A DNA stretch of 32,270 bases, taken from assembly GCF_030711405.1 (NCBI RefSeq), contig NZ_JAULSI010000027.1:1-32270 (forward strand). Direction: 5' to 3'. The position numbers and the translations under genes were made by a program. The notes beneath the pieces were generated by a model that made no database searches, was not told the origin of the DNA, and was given only the letters and a program-made list of their open reading frames with translations. This document shows, piece after piece, positions 8,615 to 16,231 of the stretch. The stretch is from Massilia brevitalea. Its GTDB lineage: Bacteria > Pseudomonadota > Gammaproteobacteria > Burkholderiales > Burkholderiaceae_D. Position 1 is the first letter of the stretch, and the number at the start of each line of letters is the position of its first letter.

Positions 8615-9793
8615 ATGCAGTTCAAGAACATCGCCGCGTTCGCCGTGGCCACCGCGCTCAGCGCCGCCGCCACCCCGCTCGCCTGGGCCCAGGACACCAT
8701 CAAGGTCGGCGTGATCGCCTCCTTCTCCGGGCCGTTTGCCGACTACGGCAAGCAGATGCAGGGCGGGATCAAGGCCTGGATGGCGCAGCATGGCGACACC
8801 GTCGCCGGCGAGAAGATCCAGATCATCTACAAGGACACCACCGGCCCCTCGCCGGAAATCGCCAAGCGCCTGGCGCAGGAACTGGTGGTGCGCGACAAGG
8901 TCGACTTCCTGGCCGGCTTCGGCCTGACGCCGGAAGCGCTGGCGGTGGCCCCGATCGCGCAGCAGGCGAAGAAGCCGATGATCATCATGAACGCGGCCAC
9001 GTCGATCATCACCACAAAATCCGACTACATCGCGCGCTTCTCGATGACGCTGCCGCAGATCTCGGCGCCGATGGGCGACTGGGCGCTGAAGAACAAGATC
9101 AAGAATGTGGCGACGGTGGTGGCCGACTACGGCCCCGGCATCGATGCCGAAAAAGCCTTCAGCGACCGCCTGGTGAAAAACGGCGGCAAGATCGTCGAAT
9201 CGATCCGCGTCCCGCTGCGCAACCCGGAATTCGCGCCCTTCATCCAGCGCATCAAGGATGCCAAGCCGGATGCCGTGTTCGTGTTCGTGCCGGCCGGCGA
9301 GCAAAGCATCGCCTTCATGAAGGGCTATCGGGAACGCGGCCTGGCTGCCGCCGGCATCAAGGTCATCGCCACCGGCGACCTGACCGACGACCACGTGCTG
9401 CCGGCCATGGGCGACAACACCCTGGGCGTGATCACCACCTTCCACTACTCGGCGGCGCACAAGTCGCCCGAGAACGACGCCTTCCTGAAAAGCTTTGCCG
9501 CCACCAACCCGCAAGGCGGCCGCCCCAACTTCATGGCCGTTGCCGCGTATGACGGCATGAACGCGATCTACCAGGTCAGCAACAAGTTGGGCGGCAAGAT
9601 CGACGGCGACAAGGCGATGGCAGTATTAAAGGGCATGAAGATCGCCAGCCCACGCGGCCCGATCAGCATCGACCCGGCCACGCGCGACGTGGTGCAGACG
9701 GTCTACGTGCGCAAGGTCGAGAAGGTGAGCGGTGAGCCCTACAACATCGAGTTCGACCAGTTCCCGAACCTGAAGGATCCGGGCAAGCAATAA
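8615..9793 (+). CDS. ABC transporter substrate-binding protein, aromatic-acid/branched-chain type
   Basis: A 392-residue periplasmic binding protein of the type I (Leu/Ile/Val-binding) fold. The signal peptide ends around PLAWA, and the mature protein starts QDTIKVGVIASFSGPFADYG, the family signature. The start at 8615 follows AGGAG (8604-8608) and gives a proper signal peptide; an in-frame start at 8525 would lie within the promoter -10 box and is rejected. It is clearly paralogous to the protein at 19595, sharing blocks such as HGDTVAG, ALAVAP and SPRGPISIDP. As the livHMGF genes lack their own binding protein and the promoter region carries PcaR-like sites, it is the best candidate partner of that transporter. 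Confidence 0.92.
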   Translation: MQFKNIAAFAVATALSAAATPLAWAQDTIKVGVIASFSGPFADYGKQMQGGIKAWMAQHGDTVAGEKIQIIYKDTTGPSPEIAKRLAQELVVRDKVDFLAGFGLTPEALAVAPIAQQAKKPMIIMNAATSIITTKSDYIARFSMTLPQISAPMGDWALKNKIKNVATVVADYGPGIDAEKAFSDRLVKNGGKIVESIRVPLRNPEFAPFIQRIKDAKPDAVFVFVPAGEQSIAFMKGYRERGLAAAGIKVIATGDLTDDHVLPAMGDNTLGVITTFHYSAAHKSPENDAFLKSFAATNPQGGRPNFMAVAAYDGMNAIYQVSNKLGGKIDGDKAMAVLKGMKIASPRGPISIDPATRDVVQTVYVRKVEKVSGEPYNIEFDQFPNLKDPGKQ

Positions 9794-9804
9794 GCTGAAC
9801 AGCG

Positions 9805-9865
9805 GGGGTCAGGTCTGACATCCGGACACGAGCCCAGCCTTAACATGGCGGTGCCCGTGTCCAGG
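9805..9865. repeat. Compound inverted-repeat element between convergent genes
   Basis: Bases 9808-9819 are the palindrome GTCAGGTCTGAC, preceded by a G-run. A longer stem follows: GGACACG at 9824-9830 pairs with CGTGTCC at 9856-9862 and continues past one mismatch. The element fills the 88-base gap between the binding-protein gene and the convergent DUF1176 gene. I recall the GGGGTCAGGTCTGAC string as a frequent intergenic repeat in Oxalobacteraceae genomes, probably acting as a two-way transcript-end hairpin; that needs a genome-wide count. Confidence 0.6.
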
Positions 9866-9881
9866 GCACTGCGTGCGGGAC

Positions 9882-10976
9882 TCAGGGCTGAGCCTTTTCT
9901 CCAGCCGTGCGCACGGTCGCCACCAGCACCGGCAGCGACCAGGCCCCGCCCGGCGCCACCATCCGGCAATCGCCGGTGTCGCCCTCACCGGTCTGGACGA
10001 AGCGCCGTCCGTCCCAGGTCCACGCCTCGAACGACCAGCAGTCGCCCAGGCCGCGGCCCTTGTGCGAGCCGCCGATGGTGCCGCCCTGGTAGTCGGAGCC
10101 GGCGCTCGTGACCAGCTGCGGCGCATACGGCGGATTGGCGTTGATGACCCAGTAGGCATAGCCCTCGTTGTACGCCGCGCGCCAGCAAGGCATGGAGGCC
10201 AGCAGCTTGCCGCCCGACAGGCGGTTCACGGTAATCTCGCCGGGCTTGCCCTCGCTATCCGTCGTTTCCGTACACGTTTCCTCGTCGACCTGCAAGGCTG
10301 TGCGCAGGGCGGCGAGGCGCTCCTTTGGCAGGCTGACCGCGCGGTCGTCGAGGGCGGCGACCACCACCACGGGTTCCGGCAGGGCCGGCAAGACGCTGCT
10401 CTCGGGCTTCGTCCCCTTGCGCATCACCGCGCCGGGTGTGCCGATGCGGCCCTGGAACTCGTCCATCTTGAGCAGCACCGCCGTCGCGCCCGCATCCGAC
10501 AGGCGCCAGGTGCGCGGGCCGTCGGTCCATTCGATCTTGCTGACACGCGCGAGCGCGCCGAGCAGGGCCGCGGTCTGGGCCGGCGACAGGTCGACGGTCC
10601 AGTCTTCTTCCGGGACCATGAGTTTGCCGTAGGCCTTGCCGTTGATCTTCATCGTCGGCGCCAGCGTCTTGGGGAGCGATTTGGCGGTCTCATCGTCCAG
10701 GTAGGTGCCGAACTGCACTTCACCCTGCACGGGCGCGTTCGGCCCTGCCTTGCGGGTCAGGAGCACCGACACCGCCAGCGGTTCGGGTTCGCTGTCGTCG
10801 TCGCCGGTCCTGCCGATGTAGTAGCCGGCGGCGCGGCAGGTGCGGGTGTTGTCGCAGGCGATTTCCCAGTCGCCGTGCGAGAACTGCAGCTTGGGCAGGT
10901 CGGCGGCGCCGGCGCGCGAGGCGCCGGCCAGGAGGAGCAAGCCGGCGCCGAGGCATGTGGCAATCGTTCTGTTCAT
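9882..10976 (-). CDS. DUF1176 domain-containing secreted protein
   Basis: A 364-residue protein from the ATG at 10976, with a signal peptide (MNRTIATCLGAGLLLLAGASRAGA). The mature part contains the DUF1176 opening LQFSHGDWEIACDNTRTCRAAGY, with a Cys pair expected to form a disulfide, and ends in a domain rich in Trp and Cys (GLGDCWSFEAWTWDGRRFV). The family is periplasmic or exported with no settled function. The frame is open to 11138, but the extra residues would precede the signal peptide. An ATG at 10985 is a close alternative. It is divergent from the aldo/keto reductase and has no functional link to the catabolic genes. Confidence 0.87.
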   Translation of the reverse strand: MNRTIATCLGAGLLLLAGASRAGAADLPKLQFSHGDWEIACDNTRTCRAAGYYIGRTGDDDSEPEPLAVSVLLTRKAGPNAPVQGEVQFGTYLDDETAKSLPKTLAPTMKINGKAYGKLMVPEEDWTVDLSPAQTAALLGALARVSKIEWTDGPRTWRLSDAGATAVLLKMDEFQGRIGTPGAVMRKGTKPESSVLPALPEPVVVVAALDDRAVSLPKERLAALRTALQVDEETCTETTDSEGKPGEITVNRLSGGKLLASMPCWRAAYNEGYAYWVINANPPYAPQLVTSAGSDYQGGTIGGSHKGRGLGDCWSFEAWTWDGRRFVQTGEGDTGDCRMVAPGGAWSLPVLVATVRTAGEKAQP

Positions 10977-11163
10977 CTGTCTCATGTGTGCGTGGCTCGG
11001 GGCGTTGTGGCGCCGGGTTATCGAAAGCCGGAGTCTACGTTGCCGTTGTTTTCCAGGCAAGCTTTCGCGCCCGGTCAACCGTGCCCGCCGCCATGGTCGA
11101 GCGGTGTAGCATAGGTCATCGGGGCTGCCTCGCCCCACCGACTATCCGAATACGAAAGGAAGC

Positions 11164-12168
11164 ATGGTGAACCAACGCTATCGACCGATCACGCGCCTGG
11201 GCCTGGGTGGCACCGGGCTGGGCGACATGTACCACACCACGAGCGACGAGGCGGCAATGTCCACCGTCGACGCCGCGTGGGAAGCGGGCATCCGCTATTT
11301 CGACACCGCGCCGCACTACGGCGCCGGCCTGTCCGAGCACCGCTTCGGCCAGGCCCTGCGCCGCCGCAAGCGCGAGGACTTCACGCTGTCGACCAAGGTC
11401 GGCCGCCTGCTGGTGCCGCACGGCCCCGGCGAAATCGCGGCGCCATTCGTCGGCACGCTGCCCTTCAAGCGCGTGCTCGACTACACGGCGGACGGCGTGC
11501 GCCGCGCGGTGGAAGACAGCCTGCAGCGCCTGGCGCTGGGCCACATCGACATCGTCTATGTGCACGACCTGTCGCCCGACGCCCTGCCCCAGGCCGAGTT
11601 CGAGCACCACTTCGGCATTGCGGCCGGCAAGAACGGCGCCTTCGAGGGCCTGGTCAAGCTGCGCGAGGAAGGCGTGATCAAGGGCTGGGGCATGGGCGTG
11701 AACACGATCGGACCCTGCATGCGCGCACTGCAGCAGTCCGACCCGGACATCTTTTTGCTGGCGGGGCGCTACACGCTGATGGAAACCACTCCGCTACAGG
11801 AATTCTTCCCGCTGTGCGAAGCGCGCGGCGCGGGCGTGGTGCTCGGCGGGCCGTTCAATTCCGGCTTCCTGGTCGGCGGCGAGCATTACGATTACCAGCC
11901 GGCCAAGCCGGAGCAGCACGCGCTGCGCGAGCGCCTGCGCAAGGTGGCCGCCGAGCACGGCGTCGACTTGCCGGCGGCGGCGCTGCAGTTCGGCCTGGCG
12001 CATCCGGTGGTGGCCGCGACCATTCCCGGCGCCAGCAGCCCGCAGCACCTGAAGCGCAACGCGGCGCTGATGGATATTCAGATTCCTGCCGCGTTCTGGG
12101 AAGCCCTGCTGGCCGAAGGCTTGCTGCCGCAGGAGGCGCCTGTGCCGCCGCGCAAGCCGGTAGTGTAA
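11164..12168 (+). CDS. Aldo/keto reductase, aldose 1-dehydrogenase-like
   Basis: A 334-residue NAD(P)-dependent TIM-barrel oxidoreductase. The catalytic tetrad is visible: Asp and Tyr in [13 protein letters not shown], Lys in LSTKVGR, and His in YVHD. The sequence resembles the D-threo-aldose 1-dehydrogenase/L-fucose dehydrogenase group (the GRLLVPHGP region and the [12 protein letters not shown] nucleotide-binding end), which oxidises sugars to lactones. Pyridoxal 4-dehydrogenase is a related alternative. AAGGAAG lies just before the ATG. The next gene is 113 bases downstream and unrelated in apparent function, so this may be a stand-alone sugar gene. Confidence 0.88.
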   Translation: MVNQRYRPITRLGLGGTGLGDMYHTTSDEAAMSTVDAAWEAGIRYFDTAPHYGAGLSEHRFGQALRRRKREDFTLSTKVGRLLVPHGPGEIAAPFVGTLPFKRVLDYTADGVRRAVEDSLQRLALGHIDIVYVHDLSPDALPQAEFEHHFGIAAGKNGAFEGLVKLREEGVIKGWGMGVNTIGPCMRALQQSDPDIFLLAGRYTLMETTPLQEFFPLCEARGAGVVLGGPFNSGFLVGGEHYDYQPAKPEQHALRERLRKVAAEHGVDLPAAALQFGLAHPVVAATIPGASSPQHLKRNAALMDIQIPAAFWEALLAEGLLPQEAPVPPRKPVV

Positions 12169-12193
12169 GCTGTAGCACAAGTTCGATACGCCG

Positions 12194-12215
12194 CCGCGCC
12201 TCCTTGCAGGCGCGG
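12194..12215 (+). other. Intergenic hairpin without T-run
   Basis: CCGCGCCT (12194-12201) and AGGCGCGG (12208-12215) form a perfect 8-bp stem with a 6-base loop, in the 113-base gap between the aldo/keto reductase and the acyl-CoA synthetase. No T-run follows, so it is not a classical intrinsic terminator. It could act as an mRNA end-protecting or processing stem, or a weak terminator. Confidence 0.5.
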
Positions 12216-12281
12216 GGCATGCCGACTGCGCGGCACAGCGCAGCGGCACACCATAGACAACGACAGGATATGGAGACAAAC

Positions 12282-13961
12282 ATGCAGCCTCTGCCCAGCT
12301 ACGTCCATGGCGCGCACGACGTGCCGCTCATCGGCGAGACCATCGGCGACTTCCTCACCCACATCGCGGCGCGTTACGCCGACAACGACGCCCTCGTCGT
12401 TCGGCACCAGGAGGTGCGCTGGACCTACCGCGAATTCGACGAGCGCGTGACGCGACTGGCCGCCGGCCTGCTGGCGCTGGGGCTGGAGCCGGGCGACCGC
12501 GTCGGCATCTGGTCGCAGAACTGCGCCGAATGGGTGCTGGTGCAGTTCGCCACCGCGCGCGCCGGTTTGATCATGGTGAACATCAACCCCGCCTACCGCC
12601 GCTCGGAACTCGAATACGTGCTGGGCAAGGTGCAGTGCGCGGCCCTGATCCTGGCGCCCGTGTTCAAGTTCAGCGACTACATCGGCATGGTGCAGGATGT
12701 GGTGCCCGAGATCTTGGGGGCGGCGCCGTCGCAGCTACGCTCAAGCAAGCTCCCGCAACTGCGCCATGTGATCCGCATGGGGAGCGCGCAGACGCCGGGC
12801 ATGCTGAATTTCGATGATCTGATGGCCGAACCGGGCGCCGGACAGCTGGCGCAACTGGCCAAGCTGGGCGCGGCGCTGCAGTTCGACGACCCGGTGAACA
12901 TCCAGTTCACCTCGGGCACCACCGGCTCGCCGAAGGGCGCCACGCTCACCCACCACAATATCCTGAACAACGGCTTCTTCATCGGTGAGGCGATGAAGCT
13001 GACCCACATCGACCGCCTGTGCATCCCGGTGCCGCTCTACCACTGCTTCGGCATGGTGCTGGGGAACCTGGCCTGCGTGACGCACGGCGCGACGATGGTC
13101 TTCCCGGGCGAAGGCTTCGAGCCGAAGTCGGTGCTGGAAACGGTGCAGAACGAACGCTGCACCGGCCTGCACGGCGTGCCGACCATGTTCATCGCCCTGC
13201 TCGACCATCCGGATTTTGCACAATACGATCTGTCGACGCTACGCACCGGCATCATGGCCGGCTCGCCCTGCCCGGCCGAGGTGATGAGCCGCGTGATCGA
13301 GCGCATGCACCTGTCCGAGATCACGATCGCCTACGGCATGACCGAGACCTCTCCGGTCAGCTTCCAGAGTTCGACCGACGATCCGGTGCCCCTGCGCGTG
13401 TCCACCATCGGCCGCGTGCACCCGCACCTGGAAGTGAAGATCGTCGACGCCGACGGGTGCATCGTGCCGCGCGGCGTGAAGGGCGAACTGCTGACGCGCG
13501 GCTATTCGGTGATGCTCGGCTACTGGGGCGACGAGGAAAAGACGCGCGAGACCATCGACGCGGCGCGCTGGATGCATACGGGCGACCTGGCCGTGATCGA
13601 CGAGAACGGCTTTGCCACCATCGTCGGCCGCGCCAAGGACATGGTGATCCGCGGCGGCGAGAACATCTACCCGCGCGAGATCGAGGAATTCCTGTACAAG
13701 CATCCGAAGGTGCTGGACGTGCAGTGCGTCGGCGTGCCCGACCCGAAGTTCGGCGAGGAGCTGTGCGCCTGCATCATCCTGCGGCCCGGGATGGACGCCG
13801 ATGCCGACGAGATCCGCGACTTCTGCAAGGGGCAGATCGCGCACTACAAGATCCCGCGCCATATCCGCTTCGTGACGCAGTTTCCGATGACGGTGACCGG
13901 CAAGATCCAGAAGTACCTGCTGCGCGAGCAGGCCGCGACCGATCTTGGCCTGGCGGGCTGA
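12282..13961 (+). CDS. Acyl-CoA synthetase (AMP-binding, fatty-acyl-CoA ligase type)
   Basis: A 559-residue adenylate-forming ligase that activates a carboxylic acid to its CoA thioester through an acyl-AMP. The phosphate-binding loop [11 protein letters not shown] is at about 209-219. Next come [12 protein letters not shown], the hinge region [12 protein letters not shown], and the C-terminal catalytic Lys in [12 protein letters not shown]. The whole resembles medium/long-chain acyl-CoA synthetases of the FadD/AtuH-like group. GGAG at 12272-12275 points to the ATG at 12282; an ATG at 12270 is a near alternative. The open frame extends far upstream through the previous gene, but those residues are not part of the family. 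Substrate unknown. A 10-base gap separates it from the next gene, so the two are cotranscribed. Confidence 0.92.
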   Translation: MQPLPSYVHGAHDVPLIGETIGDFLTHIAARYADNDALVVRHQEVRWTYREFDERVTRLAAGLLALGLEPGDRVGIWSQNCAEWVLVQFATARAGLIMVNINPAYRRSELEYVLGKVQCAALILAPVFKFSDYIGMVQDVVPEILGAAPSQLRSSKLPQLRHVIRMGSAQTPGMLNFDDLMAEPGAGQLAQLAKLGAALQFDDPVNIQFTSGTTGSPKGATLTHHNILNNGFFIGEAMKLTHIDRLCIPVPLYHCFGMVLGNLACVTHGATMVFPGEGFEPKSVLETVQNERCTGLHGVPTMFIALLDHPDFAQYDLSTLRTGIMAGSPCPAEVMSRVIERMHLSEITIAYGMTETSPVSFQSSTDDPVPLRVSTIGRVHPHLEVKIVDADGCIVPRGVKGELLTRGYSVMLGYWGDEEKTRETIDAARWMHTGDLAVIDENGFATIVGRAKDMVIRGGENIYPREIEEFLYKHPKVLDVQCVGVPDPKFGEELCACIILRPGMDADADEIRDFCKGQIAHYKIPRHIRFVTQFPMTVTGKIQKYLLREQAATDLGLAG

Positions 13962-13971
13962 GGGCGCCAAT

Positions 13972-14598
13972 ATGGAACGCGCGCTGTGGCACTACGATTT
14001 GATTTCGCCGTTCGCGTACCTGCACTTTCACCGGCTGGCTCCATTGCGCGAGCAGGTGCAGATCAAGGCGGTGCCGGTGCTGTTTGCGGGGATGCTGAAG
14101 CACTGGGGGACGAAGGGGCCGGCGGAGACGGCGCCGAAGCGGCTGCATACTTACCAGTATTGCGTGTGGCAGGCCGGGGTGCAGGGTATTCCGTTCCGGA
14201 TGCCGCCGCGGCATCCCTTCAATTCGCTGGCGGCGCAGCGGCTGATGGTGGCGCTGGAGGCCGGCGATGAGGTCGTTGAAAAGGCCTTCGGCTTCATCTT
14301 CGGCGAGGGGCGCGATCCGGAAGTTGAGTTCGATGCGCTGGCTGCGCGGCTCGGCGTCGGCGATGCTGCGGAGCTGGTCGCCAGGCCAGAGGTAAAGCAG
14401 CGGCTCGTCGCGAATACCCAACAGGCCATCGGCCAGGGCGTGTTCGGCGTGCCTTCGCTGGTACTGCATGGACAGGTTTTCTGGGGGAACGATACGGTCG
14501 AGTGGGCGACGCGCTTCCTGGAGGAGCCGGATCTGTTCGAGCGGCCAGAGTATGCATCCGCGCGTGCAACCGGAGCTGGAGTCGTCAGAAGCTCGTAG
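13972..14598 (+). CDS. 2-hydroxychromene-2-carboxylate isomerase-like protein (DsbA/GST-kappa family)
   Basis: A 208-residue thioredoxin-fold protein. It starts with ALWHYDLISPFAYLHFHRLAPL, the opening of the 2-hydroxychromene-2-carboxylate isomerase family; the Ser in ISPFAY replaces the redox Cys of true DsbA. Later blocks are GVFGVPSLVLHGQVFWGNDTVEW. Known members use glutathione to isomerise a naphthalene-pathway intermediate, but many in Burkholderiales have no known substrate. Ten bases separate it from the acyl-CoA synthetase. Its TAG stop (14596-14598) lies inside a GTAGGGTGGG repeat, so the last few residues (ATGAGVVRSS) may have been reshaped by the repeat. Confidence 0.87.
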   Translation: MERALWHYDLISPFAYLHFHRLAPLREQVQIKAVPVLFAGMLKHWGTKGPAETAPKRLHTYQYCVWQAGVQGIPFRMPPRHPFNSLAAQRLMVALEAGDEVVEKAFGFIFGEGRDPEVEFDALAARLGVGDAAELVARPEVKQRLVANTQQAIGQGVFGVPSLVLHGQVFWGNDTVEWATRFLEEPDLFERPEYASARATGAGVVRSS

Positions 14599-14716
14599 GG
14601 TGGGCGCTCCGTGCCCACGCGTGACGTTCGCTAACTGTTGGAATTAAAAAGTTGGCCAACAATGGTCATCGTTCACGCGTGGGCACAAGTGCCTAGCGCG
14701 GCCCGGCCCACCCTAC
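14595..14716. repeat. Inverted pair of GTAGGGTGGG-type repeats
   Basis: The left copy is 14595-14622 and the right copy 14674-14716, in opposite orientation, with their ACGCG ends facing each other. The right copy carries about 14 extra bases (TAGCGCGGCCCGGC, 14693-14706) inside its distal arm. The spacer holds a smaller stem, TGTTGG with CCAACA, near 14636-14661. The pair sits between the convergent isomerase-like and MarR genes and could fold as one long hairpin. Confidence 0.8.
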
Positions 14717-14744
14717 GTACATCAGCGCCAACGTAGAAATACGT

Positions 14745-15212
14745 TTACAGTCCCTGCACACTCAAGGCCCTGACCGCGCCGCGCAACTGCGCCTGCAAGG
14801 TCGCCTTTGCCTCCTCGTCCAGATCGGCAAACATCAACCCCTCCAGCTCTGCTACCTGCGCATCGCAATCGGCCAGCACGGCCTGCCCGGCCTCCGTCAG
14901 GCTGATCTGGATGATGCGCCCGTGCGCCGGGTCCGGCGTGCGCGCGATCCAGCCCTTTCCCTCCATCTGCTTGACCATCTCGTTGGCCGACTGCGGCGAC
15001 ACCATCGTGCGCGTGGCCAGCTGCGCGTTCGACAGCGCGCCATGCGCACGGAATACCGACAGCGCCGTGTACTGCGGCACGGACAACCCGCAAGGCGCCA
15101 GGCTGTCGCGCAGGCGCTGCTTCAGGATGTGGTCGAGGCGGCCGACGAGGTAGGCCAGGCTGGTCGGTTTCGAGGTCTTCGGGACGGGCGATAATTTTTT
15201 TGCAGTGTTCAT
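14745..15212 (-). CDS. MarR-family transcriptional regulator, probable ferulate-pathway repressor
   Basis: A 155-residue winged-helix repressor. A dimerisation helix (LAYLVGRLDHILKQRLRD) comes first, then the DNA-binding domain at about 55-100 (LSNAQLATRTMVSPQSANEMVKQMEGKGW, with the wing RTPDPAHGRIIQISLT). It is divergent from ech across 90 bases containing a perfect 17-bp palindrome. MarR proteins beside hydroxycinnamoyl-CoA genes (FerC, FerR, CouR) are known to be released from DNA by hydroxycinnamoyl-CoA thioesters. By position this one should sense feruloyl- or p-coumaroyl-CoA. The effector is inferred. Confidence 0.87.
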   Translation of the reverse strand: MNTAKKLSPVPKTSKPTSLAYLVGRLDHILKQRLRDSLAPCGLSVPQYTALSVFRAHGALSNAQLATRTMVSPQSANEMVKQMEGKGWIARTPDPAHGRIIQISLTEAGQAVLADCDAQVAELEGLMFADLDEEAKATLQAQLRGAVRALSVQGL

Positions 15213-15222
15213 AAAAAGTTAC

Positions 15223-15254
15223 TTGTCATGCCGATCCGGCCCGTATAGTATAAG
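15223..15254 (+). promoter_or_regulatory. Probable promoter of the ech operon
   Basis: A -35-like TTGTCA lies at 15223-15228. An A/T-rich block at 15244-15254 offers overlapping -10 choices: TATAGT at spacing 15, TAGTAT at 17 or TATAAG at 20. Whichever is used, transcription would start in or just before the palindrome at 15260-15276, so a bound MarR dimer would block initiation. The exact box is not certain. Confidence 0.45.
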
Positions 15255-15259
15255 ACACA

Positions 15260-15276
15260 TATCAGGCAGCCTGATA
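15260..15276. promoter_or_regulatory. Perfect 17-bp palindrome, probable MarR operator
   Basis: TATCAGGC (15260-15267), a central A, and GCCTGATA (15269-15276) form a perfect inverted repeat. The length and symmetry suit a MarR dimer. It lies between the divergent MarR gene and ech, downstream of the candidate -10 of ech and 26 bases before its start codon, the position expected for repression. Confidence 0.75.
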
Positions 15277-15302
15277 CAAAATTGACCAAGAGGAGACATT
15301 GT

Positions 15303-16136
15303 ATGTCCAAATACGAAGCACGCTGGCAAACCGTCAAAGTGGATGTCGATAACGGTATCGGCTGGATCACCCTGAACCGCCCGGAGAAGCGCAATGCCAT
15401 GAGCCCGACGCTGAACCGCGAGATGATCGATGTGCTGGAGACCCTCGAGCTCGACGATGACGCCCAGGTGATCGTCCTCACCGGAGCCGGCGAGGCCTGG
15501 ACCGCGGGGATGGACCTCAAAGAATACTTCCGCGAAACCGATGGCAAGCCGGAAATCATGCAGGAACGCATGCGCCGCGACTGCTCGCAGTGGCAGTGGA
15601 AATTACTGCGCATGTATAGCAAGGCGACCATTGCCATGGTCAACGGCTGGTGCTTCGGCGGCGCATTCTCGCCGCTGGTGGCTTGCGACCTGGCGATCGC
15701 CGCCGACGACGCCGTGTTCGGCTTGTCGGAAGTGAACTGGGGTATCCCACCAGGCAATCTGGTGAGCAAGGCCGTGGCCGACACCATGGGCCACCGCAAC
15801 GCCCTGCACTACATCATGACCGGCGACACCTTTACCGGCAAGGAAGCGGCAAGCATGGGCCTGATCAACAGGAGCGTGCCGAAGGAGCAGCTACGCGACG
15901 CCGTGATCGAACTGGCAAATAAGCTGCTCGAAAAGAACCCGGTGGTGCTGCGCTACGCGAAAGTCGGCTTCAAGCGCTGCCGCGAACTGACCTGGGAACA
16001 AGGCGAAGACTACCTGTACGCCAAGACCGACCAGTCCAACTACCGCGACCCGGAAAAGGGCCGCAAGGAAGGCCTGAAGCAATTCCTGGACGATAAGACC
16101 ATCAAGCCGGGGCTGCAGACCTATAAGCGTAGCTAA
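15303..16136 (+). CDS. ech: Feruloyl-CoA (p-hydroxycinnamoyl-CoA) hydratase/lyase
   Basis: A 277-residue crotonase-fold enzyme that hydrates feruloyl-CoA and splits it to vanillin and acetyl-CoA. Counting from the ATG at 15303, the residues reported for the Pseudomonas enzyme fall at the same numbers: M70, Y75, G120, S123, E143 and Y239. Such exact alignment separates it from ordinary enoyl-CoA hydratases. AGGAGA lies 8 bases before the chosen ATG; the frame is open from 15282 but lacks a better start. It is the first gene of the plus-strand ferulate operon, followed by vdh and fcs. Confidence 0.96.
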   Translation: MSKYEARWQTVKVDVDNGIGWITLNRPEKRNAMSPTLNREMIDVLETLELDDDAQVIVLTGAGEAWTAGMDLKEYFRETDGKPEIMQERMRRDCSQWQWKLLRMYSKATIAMVNGWCFGGAFSPLVACDLAIAADDAVFGLSEVNWGIPPGNLVSKAVADTMGHRNALHYIMTGDTFTGKEAASMGLINRSVPKEQLRDAVIELANKLLEKNPVVLRYAKVGFKRCRELTWEQGEDYLYAKTDQSNYRDPEKGRKEGLKQFLDDKTIKPGLQTYKRS

Positions 16137-16177
16137 TAAAAAAGCCTGCTCATTCAGAACAAAACAATAATAATGGC

Positions 16178-16203
16178 GGCGGCCCTGCTGAGCAGCGGCC
16201 GCC
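16178..16203 (+). terminator. Hairpin between ech and vdh, weak terminator or attenuator
   Basis: GGCGGCC (16178-16184) pairs with GGCCGCC (16197-16203), and an inner CTG/CAG extends the stem. TTCTAT follows, a poor T-run. The stem lies between two cooperating genes 95 bases apart, so it probably trims or stabilises the ech message rather than ending the operon. Function is inferred from structure only. Confidence 0.4.
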
Positions 16204-16231
16204 TTCTATCCGATAACAGAGGAGACCTCTG

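Noticed and set aside
8494..9552. Overlapping long frames on both strands of the first binding-protein gene
   Set aside because: Typical GC-rich shadow frames with Arg/Ala/Gly-rich, motif-free translations; the real frame has a signal peptide and family motifs.
9873..11114. 413-codon plus-strand frame over the DUF1176 gene
   Set aside because: Shadow of a minus-strand gene that has a signal peptide and the DUF1176 motif.
11277..12281. Long N-terminal extension of the acyl-CoA synthetase through the aldo/keto reductase
   Set aside because: It is a shadow frame over a clear aldo/keto reductase gene; the ligase family starts at about 12282, where a GGAG site is present.
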